Origin: Bacteroidales bacterium
GTDB taxonomy: Bacteria > Bacteroidota > Bacteroidia > Bacteroidales > WCHB1-69
Assembly (NCBI GenBank): GCA_017962845.1
Contig: JAGCUN010000043.1
Coordinates: 1-64,000, forward strand
DNA length: 64,000 bases
Direction of reading: 5' to 3'
The notes under the pieces were generated by a model. It did not search any database and had not been told where the DNA came from. It was given only the letters and a program-made list of their open reading frames with translations. The position numbers and the translations under genes are program-made. Positions 54,347-63,500 of this stretch are shown here, piece after piece (positions within the stretch are counted from its first letter, which is position 1; each line of letters starts with the position of its first letter).

Positions 54347-55567
54347 ATGACACCTAAAAAGAAAAGAAGAATCATCATTTGGAGCATTGTCGCAGCTGTT
54401 ATTCTCGCGATAGTACTGTTTTTCGTATTGCACGCGCCCAAGCACGGCGGCTATACAGTGGAGACGCAGCCGGCACGCATCGACAGCGTGGCCACCATCA
54501 TCACCGCCACCGGCGAGATACAGCCCGTTACGAAGGTGGAAGTCGGTACACAGGTATCCGGCAAAGTGGAGAAACTGTATGTCGATTACAACTCGCACGT
54601 CACCAAGGGGCAGCTGCTGGCCGAACTCGACCGCTCCACCCTGCTGGAACGCATCAACCAGTGCCAGGCTAACTTGGCCAGCGCACAGAGCTCGCTCACC
54701 CAAGCCCGACTGAGCTACGAGCGTGTGAAAGCCCTGTATGACCGAGGCGCCGAGACCAAAGAAAGTCTTGAAAGTGCTGAAAACCAATACAATCAGGCCA
54801 AGAGTCAGGTGGACCTGTCGAAGACGAGTCTCCGCAGCGCGGAGGTGGATCTCTCCTATGCCACCATCACCTCCCCCATCGACGGCATTGTGATGAGCAA
54901 GTCGGTGGAAGAGGGACAGACCGTGGCCTCCTCGTTCAGCACGCCGACCATCTTCACCATCGCGCAAGACCTTACGCGCATGCAGGTGGAGGCCAACGTG
55001 GATGAGGCCGACATCGGACAGGTGGAAGAGGGCCAGCAGGTGACCTTTACCGTGGATGCCTATCCCGATGATGTTTTCACTGGAACGGTTAAGCAGAAAC
55101 GTCTCTCCCCGACCGTCACCAACAACGTGGTCACCTACGCGGTCATCATCGATGCTCCCAACCCTGATGAAAAACTGATGCCCGGCATGACCGCCAGCGT
55201 CAGCATCATCGTCAACCAGCAGAGCGGCATCGTTGTTCCGATGGAGTGCCTCTATTTCAAGGCCGACGCGACGACGCTGAAGATTTTGGAGAAACAGGGC
55301 ATCACCTTCAAGAGTTTGTACAAAAACACTGAAGAAGAACTTCACGCGCTGAAAGACATCACCACCAAAACGGTATGGGTGAAGAACGGCAACAGCTACG
55401 AGCAGCGGAAAGTGACCACCGGCCTCAACGACGGCGCCAAGTGTATCATCACCGACGGACTAAAAGCCGGCGATGCTGTGGTGACCAACACCAAAGAGAT
55501 GAGTTTTGGCGAAGCCAAGGGAAGCAGCGGCATGAGGTTCGGCCCGCCGGAACGTAAAAACCGTTAG
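54347..55567 (+). CDS. macA: MacA-type periplasmic adaptor of ABC efflux
   Basis: This 406-residue adaptor has one N-terminal membrane anchor (about residues 9-28) and then the barrel-sandwich and coiled-coil arrangement of MacA. Motifs include VGTQVSGKVEKLYVDYNSHVTKGQLLAELD (lipoyl-like half), YERVKALYDRGAETKESLESAENQYNQAKSQVD (hairpin), and TITSPIDGIVMSKSVEEGQTV. It would link the MacB-like permease to TolC. The C-terminal membrane-proximal domain contains an insertion of about 35 residues (from ADATTLKILEKQ to LHALKDI). It lies 4 bases before the ATPase gene. Confidence 0.9.
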   Translation: MTPKKKRRIIIWSIVAAVILAIVLFFVLHAPKHGGYTVETQPARIDSVATIITATGEIQPVTKVEVGTQVSGKVEKLYVDYNSHVTKGQLLAELDRSTLLERINQCQANLASAQSSLTQARLSYERVKALYDRGAETKESLESAENQYNQAKSQVDLSKTSLRSAEVDLSYATITSPIDGIVMSKSVEEGQTVASSFSTPTIFTIAQDLTRMQVEANVDEADIGQVEEGQQVTFTVDAYPDDVFTGTVKQKRLSPTVTNNVVTYAVIIDAPNPDEKLMPGMTASVSIIVNQQSGIVVPMECLYFKADATTLKILEKQGITFKSLYKNTEEELHALKDITTKTVWVKNGNSYEQRKVTTGLNDGAKCIITDGLKAGDAVVTNTKEMSFGEAKGSSGMRFGPPERKNR

Positions 55568-55570
55568 GAT

Positions 55571-56326
55571 ATGGAGAACGAAATCATCATTGACATACGG
55601 GACCTGCACCGCAACTTCAAGGTGGGCAGTGAGATCGTGCACGCCCTCAACGGCGTGTCGTTTTCCATCCGTGAGGGCGAGTTCGTGAGCATCATGGGCA
55701 CCAGCGGTTCGGGGAAGTCCACCCTGCTGAACATCCTCGGCTGTTTGGACACGCCATCGTCGGGCGACTACATCCTCAGCGGCACCTCCATCAACTCACT
55801 CAACAAGAACCAATTATCGACGTTGCGCAACCGCAAGATCGGGTTTGTGTTCCAGAACTACAACCTGCTGGCGCGCACCACCGCGCTCGATAATGTGCAG
55901 CTGCCCCTGATGTACAACTCCACCGTCAGCGCCAAGGAGCGTAAGGAGCGAGCCATCGCCGCATTGGAGGCCGTGAAGCTGAGCGACCGCATGGACCACA
56001 TGCCCAACCAGCTGTCGGGTGGCCAGCAGCAGCGTGTTGCCATCGCCCGCGCCCTCGTCAACGACCCCGTCATCATCCTCGCCGATGAGGCTACCGGCAA
56101 CCTCGACACCCGCACCTCCTACGAGATTATGACGCTCTTCCAAGAATTGCACAGCAAAGGCAAAACCATCGCCTTCGTGACCCACGAACCCGATATCGCC
56201 ACCTTCACCACCCGCACCATCAAACTGCGGGACGGCCAAATCGTGCTAGACGAAAACATTGAACAACAGTCGGCCGCTATAGCCCTTTCCGAATACGAGA
56301 AAAACATGAAACACACCGACTTATGA
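55571..56326 (+). CDS. ABC transporter ATPase, MacB/LolD type
   Basis: This 251-residue ATPase powers the MacB-like transporter. Walker A is GTSGSGKST (43-51), Q-loop FQNYNLL, signature LSGGQ (148-152), Walker B IILADE (168-173) and a His switch in [10 protein letters not shown]. It is of the LolD/MacB N-terminal class. In MacB of E. coli ATPase and permease are fused; here they are separate polypeptides. It overlaps the next gene by 4 bases. Confidence 0.95.
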   Translation: MENEIIIDIRDLHRNFKVGSEIVHALNGVSFSIREGEFVSIMGTSGSGKSTLLNILGCLDTPSSGDYILSGTSINSLNKNQLSTLRNRKIGFVFQNYNLLARTTALDNVQLPLMYNSTVSAKERKERAIAALEAVKLSDRMDHMPNQLSGGQQQRVAIARALVNDPVIILADEATGNLDTRTSYEIMTLFQELHSKGKTIAFVTHEPDIATFTTRTIKLRDGQIVLDENIEQQSAAIALSEYEKNMKHTDL

Positions 56327-56736
56327 ACCGCCACATCCTATTCTTGCTGATGGTTGCCCTGATGGCGGCCGCTTCGTGCCAACATCGCGAAGCGCCCCAA
56401 AAGGAGGACTATGCCGGCTCATGGAGCGGCTATTCCATCCATACCACCATCGCCAAACAGGACACACTCGGCGGAGAGACAGGCATCTGTATCAGCAATG
56501 AGGCCCTCACCTATACCCTCGACGCCCTCGCCCAACGGCAACTCACCGAGAGCCGGTTTGCCATCCGCGACCTGGCCGGCGACGAGCCCGCCGTGTGGGT
56601 GCTGAAAGGTCAGGAGTTCATCCACATACCCGTACAATGCGGCGGCAGCGACGGCATACGCACCCTCATCACCAGCGGACTCGAAGGGGGCGAATCGGTC
56701 GTATCCAACATCATCATCACATCAAACTCAAAATAA
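56323..56736 (+). CDS. small lipoprotein resembling a detached MacA C-terminal domain
   Basis: This 137-residue protein has a lipoprotein signal ending at C19 (ALMAAASC). After a short linker its sequence parallels the membrane-proximal end of the MacA gene two places upstream: GICISNEALTY matches GIVVPMECLYF, VWVLKGQEF matches VWVKNGNSY, and LITSGLEGGESVVSN matches IITDGLKAGDAVVTN. It lacks the insertion present in MacA there. It overlaps the ATPase gene by 4 bases and precedes the permease by 12, so it is part of the operon. A role as an extra or regulatory adaptor domain is an inference. Confidence 0.75.
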   Translation: MNRHILFLLMVALMAAASCQHREAPQKEDYAGSWSGYSIHTTIAKQDTLGGETGICISNEALTYTLDALAQRQLTESRFAIRDLAGDEPAVWVLKGQEFIHIPVQCGGSDGIRTLITSGLEGGESVVSNIIITSNSK

Positions 56737-56748
56737 TCCCCACCCACC

Positions 56749-57984
56749 ATGGACGTCATCAACCTCACCAAAATATCGCTCACAGCCCTCGCACGCAACA
56801 AAGGGCGCTCCTTCCTCACCATGTTAGGCATCATCATCGGTATCGCCTCCGTCATCCTCATGGTGAGCCTCGGAAAAAGTTCGACAGACGGCGTCAAGTC
56901 GGAACTCTCCTCCATGGGTTCCAACATGATTATGATCATGCCGACGCGCAGCATGAGAGGCGGCGTGGATATGGGCAGCGGACAGTCGCTGACCAAACAT
57001 GACCTGCAATCGCTGAAAAAGAACACCAAATACGTGGAGTACATCTCCCCGTCGGTCAGCACGGCAGCACAGCTGGTATTTGGCAGCAACAACCATTCGG
57101 GCAGTCTGCAAGGCGTGTCGGCCGACTATTTGGATATTCGCAAATACACCTTGAAGTCGGGCATCATGTTCACCGACGAACACACCAAAACCAACGCGAA
57201 GGTTTGTGTCATCGGACAGACGGTGGTGGACAAGTTATTCACCAACGGCGAGGATCCCATCGGGCAGACCATCCGCTGCGGGCGGGTGCCCATGAAGGTC
57301 ATCGGCATATTGGCGTCGAAAGGGCAGAACGGCATGGGGCAAGACCAGGACGACATCGTGCTGGCCCCCTACACCACCATCATGACGCGTTTTTCGGGCA
57401 ACAAGAGCCGCAACAACTTCCAGATGATCTTCGCATCGGCAACAAGCGAGGAGGAATCGGAGATGGCGGCCACCGAAATCACCTATATCCTTCGCAGCAA
57501 CCACAACATCAAGCTCAATGCTGACGGGGAATATGATGACGATTTCGAGATCCGTACACAGGAAGAACTCTTGTCGGCCATGAGCAACGTGATGAAGATG
57601 CTCACCATCCTGCTCACCTCCATCGCGGCCATCTCGCTTATTGTGGGCGGCATTGGCATTATGAACATTATGTATGTCACTGTTACAGAGCGAACTAAGG
57701 AAATCGGTCTGCGCATGGCCATCGGCGCGAAACGGCGCGACGTGATGCTGCAATTCCTGTCCGAAAGTATCATCCTGAGTCTGTTGGGCGGCATCATCGG
57801 CATCATCATCGGCACCATCCTTTCCGTCGTCATCACCACCGTGCTGAACTGGTCGCTCGTCATCAGCCAGGGGGCCATCGGCATCTCCTTCCTGGTATGC
57901 GTGGCCACGGGCGTTTTCTTCGGCTGGTACCCCGCAAGGAAGGCCGCCAACATGGATCCCATTACCGCTCTTCGGTACGAATAA
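56749..57984 (+). CDS. MacB-type ABC transporter permease
   Basis: This 411-residue permease has one N-terminal span (FLTMLGIIIGIASVILMVSLG), a large periplasmic MacB domain of about 240 residues, and three C-terminal FtsX-type spans (about 283-400), including IGLRMAIGAKRRDVMLQFLSES, the coupling element. MacB-type permeases act by mechanotransmission, opening TolC from the periplasm. It is the last gene of the cassette. The substrate is unknown; macrolides, peptides or lipoproteins are exported by relatives. Confidence 0.92.
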   Translation: MDVINLTKISLTALARNKGRSFLTMLGIIIGIASVILMVSLGKSSTDGVKSELSSMGSNMIMIMPTRSMRGGVDMGSGQSLTKHDLQSLKKNTKYVEYISPSVSTAAQLVFGSNNHSGSLQGVSADYLDIRKYTLKSGIMFTDEHTKTNAKVCVIGQTVVDKLFTNGEDPIGQTIRCGRVPMKVIGILASKGQNGMGQDQDDIVLAPYTTIMTRFSGNKSRNNFQMIFASATSEEESEMAATEITYILRSNHNIKLNADGEYDDDFEIRTQEELLSAMSNVMKMLTILLTSIAAISLIVGGIGIMNIMYVTVTERTKEIGLRMAIGAKRRDVMLQFLSESIILSLLGGIIGIIIGTILSVVITTVLNWSLVISQGAIGISFLVCVATGVFFGWYPARKAANMDPITALRYE

Positions 57985-58141
57985 TGCCATTTTTTGGCAC
58001 AATATTTCTTATAAATTTCTCTGTTTCAATTTCTTATAAAATAAATGAAAGAAAAGAGAAATTTTTATCAAAAAAATTGCAATAATTATGTTAAAGTTGC
58101 GTTATATGGCATGTAAAAATTGCATATAAAACGACAAAAAC

Positions 58142-58954
58142 ATGAATATTTCAGCAAGAGAATCAAAAGGCAGAATCATGCTGGTGGAAGACAACCAGAA
58201 TCTGCGTAAAGTCCTGAAAGACTATTTGGAAACCCTCAAATTCAATGTCAGCGACTTCAGCAACGGCGATGCGGCTTCAGAGTCGTTTGAGCGCCACCGC
58301 TACGACATCTGCATCTTCGACATCGTGATGCAGGGCAAGAGCGGCTTCGACCTGCTGGCCGAGATCCGCAAGGTGGACGAGCAGGTACCTGTGGTGTTCC
58401 TGACCGCCCGCACCGACAAGGAAGACAAAATCAAGGCCTTCAAGATGGGCTGCGACGATTACATCACCAAGCCGTTCAGCACTGAGGAGCTGATTCTGCG
58501 CATTGAGGCCATTCTGCGCCGCACGCGCCAGCACGCCAAGGTGAAACCCGTTTACAAAGTCACCAACGAGGTGTATCATTTCGGCAAGTTCACCTTCGAC
58601 CATGCCAACCTCGAGCTTTCGCACCCGCTGAAAACGCGTACCCTCACCCGTAAGGAGGCCGAGCTGATGCGCATTCTGTGCGAGAACATGAACCGTCTGG
58701 TGCAGCGCGAGGAAATCCTCCGCAAAGTATGGGGCAACGACGACTACGCCTCCGGCCGTAGCATGGACGTGTTCCTCACCAAACTGCGCGCTTACCTCGC
58801 CATCGAACCGGTTGACCCCAAATACCTCAACACCGACCCGACCAAGCGCAGCAAATATGTGGAAGGCTATGAGCCTGATATTGAGATTAAAAACGTGCAT
58901 GGTACCGGCTTTATGCTGAAGTCGAAATTCAACCCCGTTCCCGAAAGAAACTAA
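58142..58954 (+). CDS. OmpR/PhoB-type response regulator
   Basis: This 270-residue regulator has a receiver domain with acidic pocket E16-D17, phosphorylation site D60 (CIFDIVMQ), T88 and K110, and a winged-helix DNA-binding domain (TLTRKEAELMRILCENMNRLVQREEILRKVWG). It resembles the RprY group of Bacteroidales. No histidine kinase is adjacent, so it is an orphan here. The 157-bp region upstream is A/T-rich without a clear TAnnTTTG box. It is followed by a terminator. Confidence 0.9.
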   Translation: MNISARESKGRIMLVEDNQNLRKVLKDYLETLKFNVSDFSNGDAASESFERHRYDICIFDIVMQGKSGFDLLAEIRKVDEQVPVVFLTARTDKEDKIKAFKMGCDDYITKPFSTEELILRIEAILRRTRQHAKVKPVYKVTNEVYHFGKFTFDHANLELSHPLKTRTLTRKEAELMRILCENMNRLVQREEILRKVWGNDDYASGRSMDVFLTKLRAYLAIEPVDPKYLNTDPTKRSKYVEGYEPDIEIKNVHGTGFMLKSKFNPVPERN

Positions 58955-59008
58955 TCGGAAGCGATGGGGTAACCATACCCAATAGCACTTCTTACTAACC
59001 AATATCAC

Positions 59009-59044
59009 ATCCCGGAAGAGTTGGAAACTTTTTCGGGATTTTTT
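59009..59044 (+). terminator. terminator after the response regulator
   Basis: A 14-bp stem (59009-59022 with 59026-59039, two G-U pairs) with a 3-nt loop ends in a T run to 59044. It lies before the promoter of the TPR gene. Confidence 0.8.
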
Positions 59045-59080
59045 ATTGCAAAAAAATCATTTCTACAAAAAAATTTTTCT

Positions 59081-59088
59081 TACATTTG
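59081..59088 (+). promoter_or_regulatory. -7 promoter box of the TPR gene
   Basis: TACATTTG followed by CAG lies 22 bases before ATG 59111. Confidence 0.65.
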
Positions 59089-59110
59089 CAGATTGATTTT
59101 AAAGTGCGAA

Positions 59111-60520
59111 ATGGACGAGGATTTAGACTATAACGAAGAAGAAATCAACGAGTTAGTGACGAATTTCAAGTCGCAGGCAGATGCCGGCGAGGTGGGATAT
59201 TACGACTCAGATGACCTTGAAGTGATTGCAGAGGAACTCATCTACAACTGCGACCTCGCGTATGCTACCGAGGCGTTGGAGTTAGGAATTCGTCTGTACC
59301 CGCGCACTTTTGCCTTCAGAATACTGAAAGTGAAGAAGTTACTCATGGAGTTCGAGATCGAGACGGCGGGAAAAGAGTTAGACCGCATCGAGATGGATTT
59401 TCCCCCGGAAGCGGAGCTGTATGTGGAGAAGGCATTTTTCGCCAAGATTTCAGGACATGACAACGACGCATTACCGCTGCTCAAGAAAGCCTACAAACTC
59501 GACCCCGACCATCCGGAAGTCAACTACATGCTTGGCGAGGAGTACCTGCAACGCGGTGAGTATCAGCGTGCTTTCGACCATATCTGCTTCGCTTTGGATG
59601 AAGATGAGACCTTTGAAGAACAGTTAGGAACCCTCTCATTTTTCTTTGAAGAAGATAAAAAATACAACGATGCCATCCTCTTTTTCACCTGGCTGACAGA
59701 AAGATACCCGTTGAGCAAGTGCGCGTGGTTCGGATTGGGATTGGCCTGTTGCTGGGCGAAAGAGTATGAAGGTGCCATCGATGCCTACCAGAACGTCATC
59801 AGTCTTGACGAGGAGGCCTCGACCGCCTATTTCAACATTGGCAATGTTTATTTTGAAAAGAAGCAGTACGAGGAGGCCATCCACTATTACGAGGAGGCCT
59901 ATCGGCTGGATGACCACGACTTTCATGCGGTTTCCGGCATCGGCGATGCGCTATTAGAGATGGGAAGGTTGGACGAGGCCTTGGAGAAGTACCATGAAGC
60001 CTTGCGCATCGAACCCAACACGCTCGATGCCATTATGGGCATCATTACCATCCTGAAGGAGACTGGCCGCGAGGAAGAAGCGGAGCATTTCATCCGCAAA
60101 TCCTTCTCCCTCAACCCACAAAGTTTTGAACTGCTTTTCAACCTGCTTCCCCTTTACGAAGGCGAAGACCAGATCAAAAAATTGAAGGAGCTTTTCCAAT
60201 ACACCCTCAGCCAAGCGCAGGAGAAAGAGGAGTTCCTGAAATTTTTCACCATCTACTGCACGGCCAACAGAGACCTGCGCGAGATGGGCATAGAGCTCAT
60301 GGAAGACCTGCTTGACAATGAAGAGGTTGCGATGACCCTCCCCTATTTTCTGGCCGCCCTGCACTTCCTTAATGGACAATTCACAGAGGCCGACCAGTAC
60401 TTCAAGACCGCCCTCATCATCAACTATCCGGGGCACGAGATGTTTCTCAGCCTTTCGCCCGCTCTCGCCGAAGACCCGATGTTCCACAATTTGATTGAAA
60501 ATTATAAACCTTTGCAATAA
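59111..60520 (+). CDS. tetratricopeptide-repeat protein
   Basis: This 469-residue cytoplasmic protein (no signal peptide) starts with an acidic segment (MDEDLDYNEEEINELVT) and then contains about ten TPR helix pairs. Clear ones are ALPLLKKAYKLDPDHPEVNYML, AIDAYQNVISLDEEASTAYF, AIHYYEEAYRLDDHDFHAV and ALEKYHEALRIEPNTLDAI. TPR proteins are scaffolds for protein complexes; the partner is unknown. ATG 59111 is used because the -7 box precedes it; an upstream open frame begins inside the terminator hairpin. The peptidase gene follows after 27 bases. Confidence 0.88.
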   Translation: MDEDLDYNEEEINELVTNFKSQADAGEVGYYDSDDLEVIAEELIYNCDLAYATEALELGIRLYPRTFAFRILKVKKLLMEFEIETAGKELDRIEMDFPPEAELYVEKAFFAKISGHDNDALPLLKKAYKLDPDHPEVNYMLGEEYLQRGEYQRAFDHICFALDEDETFEEQLGTLSFFFEEDKKYNDAILFFTWLTERYPLSKCAWFGLGLACCWAKEYEGAIDAYQNVISLDEEASTAYFNIGNVYFEKKQYEEAIHYYEEAYRLDDHDFHAVSGIGDALLEMGRLDEALEKYHEALRIEPNTLDAIMGIITILKETGREEEAEHFIRKSFSLNPQSFELLFNLLPLYEGEDQIKKLKELFQYTLSQAQEKEEFLKFFTIYCTANRDLREMGIELMEDLLDNEEVAMTLPYFLAALHFLNGQFTEADQYFKTALIINYPGHEMFLSLSPALAEDPMFHNLIENYKPLQ

Positions 60521-60547
60521 ATTCATTATTCATAAAAAAATTCCCCT

Positions 60548-63500
60548 ATGAAAAAGATTGCTATTCTGATTGTTTGTTGTCTTGCTGGTATTTTCACCAT
60601 GCAGGCGCAGCAGCACCGCATCACCAGCAGCACCGACAACGGCATCACCTTTACTGTCACCAGCGGCGACCTTCAGGTCAGCGAAATCTCAACGGACGCC
60701 GGTGTTTTCACCCGTCTCCAGTTGGAGGGGTGCAGCCAGCTGGTCGACAATGTAGGGCAGCCTGAATTGCCCATGATTCTGAAAACTATCGAAATTCCGG
60801 TGTGCGGTGACGTTCACGTAACTGCCACGGCAGGGAGCGTCCGGACGCTGACAGCAGACGAGCTGGGCATCACCCACGATTTTTACCCGACACAACCCCT
60901 GTACCACAAGTCGTACATGGGCAACAAGGTGTTCCAAAAGGATGCAACCACCTACAGCCGCGATGCCAACTATGCTCTTCCGCTGGCCACCATCAGCAAG
61001 GCTGGCATTGCCCGTGATGTCTGCATGGCCGACATCCGCATCTGCCCTGTGCAGGTGAACCCCGTCACGAAAGAGGTGACGATTTACGATGACATCACCA
61101 TCAACGTGACCTACGACGATGTGAATATGGCCGCCACCCGCGAGCTTAAACTCAAATATGGGAGCGCAGAGTTCGGCCGTCCCGCCCAACTCATCAACAC
61201 CATCGAGAGCGCGCAGCTCCGCGATGCCCTCTCCACCCGTCCCGTGAAGATGCTCATCATTGCCAACGACCTGTTCAACGGGCAATTAGACGCTTTCGCT
61301 GAGTGGAAACGCCGCAAGGGTTTCCTCGTGGAGGTCGCTTACACCGGCACCATCGGTACTACGACGACCGCTATCAACAGTTACATCGCCAACCAATTCA
61401 ACAATGCCACCGCCACCAACCCTGCACCGACCTACGTGTTGTTGGTGGGCGACCAAGCACAGATTCCGACCTACAGCGGACAGAGCATGAACAGCCATAT
61501 TTCCGACCTGTACTATTTCACGCAGGTGGGCAACGACAATGTGCCCGACTGCTACTGGGGGCGTTTCTCCGCACAGACTGTGGCACAACTCACCCCGCAG
61601 ATTGACAAAACCTTGAAATACGAGCAGCTCACCATGGGCAGCGACCTATCGTACCTTGACCGCTGCGTATTAGTGGCTGGCAACGACGGCGGAAGCAGCG
61701 GCGACTTTGGTTACAGCCACGCCAACCCCGCCATGCACTATTTCGAGGACAACTACTCCGCCACCTTCTTCACCACCACCGACTCCTACTACAACCCGCA
61801 CGCCAGCAGCGATGCCACCACCATTCGCACCAAACTGTCAAACGGCACAGGATATGCCAACTATTCTGCACACTGCAGCTCCGCCGGCTGGGCCGACCCC
61901 GCCTTCCAGACCAGTAACATCTCAGCATTGACCAACACTGGTAAGTACGGCTTCATGGTAGGCAACTGCTGTCAGTCGAACAAGTTCGAGGAAAGCGAAT
62001 GCTTCGGTGAAGCCATCATGCGCGCCACCAACAAAGGTGCTGTGGGCTACATCGGTGGTACCGACTACACCTATTGGGACCACGACTACTATTGGGCTGT
62101 AGGTGTTCGCAGCGGTAACTTGAGCACCAGTTGCACCAACTGCAACCTCACCACTTACGATGCCAACAACCTCGGCGCATACGACCGTATGTGCCACACC
62201 CACGGCGAAGCCTTCAGCAACTGGTTTGTGACACAAGGTTCTATCAATTATGCCGGCAATATGGCGGTTCAGTCCAAATATGGTGCTAACGACACCTACG
62301 TAAAATACTACTGGGAGATTTACGAGCTGATGGGCGACCCGTCCGTCATGCCGTGGCTCGGCCAGCCGGCTGACATGACCATCCGCGTGGACAACGTGGC
62401 TCCGGTTGCCAATACCATCGAGGTGGTTGACGGCACCACCACCATCGCAGTCTCCACTGGCGCACCCTACAGCTACGTGGCACTGACCCACAACCTCGAC
62501 CTGATCACGGCTGTGCTGACGGATGCCAACGGCAACTGCACGCTCACCTTCCCGGCTCTCATGGCGGGTGAAACCTACGAGCTGGCCGCTTCCGCACAGA
62601 ACTACCGTACGACCTTCACCACCATTAACGCAGTGGCTGGCGAAGGTGCCCGCGTCACCATCACCGACGTGGCAGTCACCAACAACGCACAGGCCGTGGC
62701 CAACGCCCACCTCACGCTGGATGTCACCATCGAGAATCGTTTCCCCGATGCCGCCACCAACACGGTCATCAACGCTGCCACCACCTCCAACCAGATCACG
62801 CTGACGGATGCCACTGAGACGGTTGGTACCGTGAACAGCGGCGACGAGCTTCACCTGACAGCCTCTTTCGCCCTTAACGTCAGCAATGCAATCTCTGATG
62901 GCGATATCGCTCCCATCAACTTCACCGTCAGCTATTTGAGCCAAGGCACAGCTGAAACCACCACCTACACCTTCAATCTGGAGTTGGTGGATGCTTTATT
63001 GGCTTACGTAAGCGACAGCCACGCTATTGTGGGAGGCAACAACGACGACATCATCAATCCGGGTGAGACCGTCACCCTCACCATCGTGGACGAAAATGTG
63101 GGCCATGCCACGGCACAGAATGTGGTTTCTGAACTTTCCACCTACTATAACCAGACCACCATCACCAATGGTGCCATCAACATTGGAACGGTGAACGCGC
63201 AGGCGCAATGCACCTCCACTTTCTCCATCAGCATTGGCGACAATGTACCGAACGGCACGCTCGTACCTTTCTATCACCACATCTACAGCACCTCCAACGC
63301 CGCTCTGACGAGAGTAGATACCATCTGGCTCGTGGTGGGAGAAGTGACCGCCACCGAGACTTGGGAGAGCGGTGACATGAGTCAGTTTGACTGGGTTTCC
63401 GAAGGCCAATACCCGTGGACAGTGGTGAACAGCGGTGCCTACGCCGGCACCTACTGCGCCCGTTCTGGAAACTACCATGTGAGCAGCAGCAACTCACAAC

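Noticed and set aside
57985-58141. A/T-rich gap before the response regulator as a small RNA or riboswitch
   Set aside because: No stable structure, conserved aptamer or clear promoter-terminator pair could be seen in the 157 bp.
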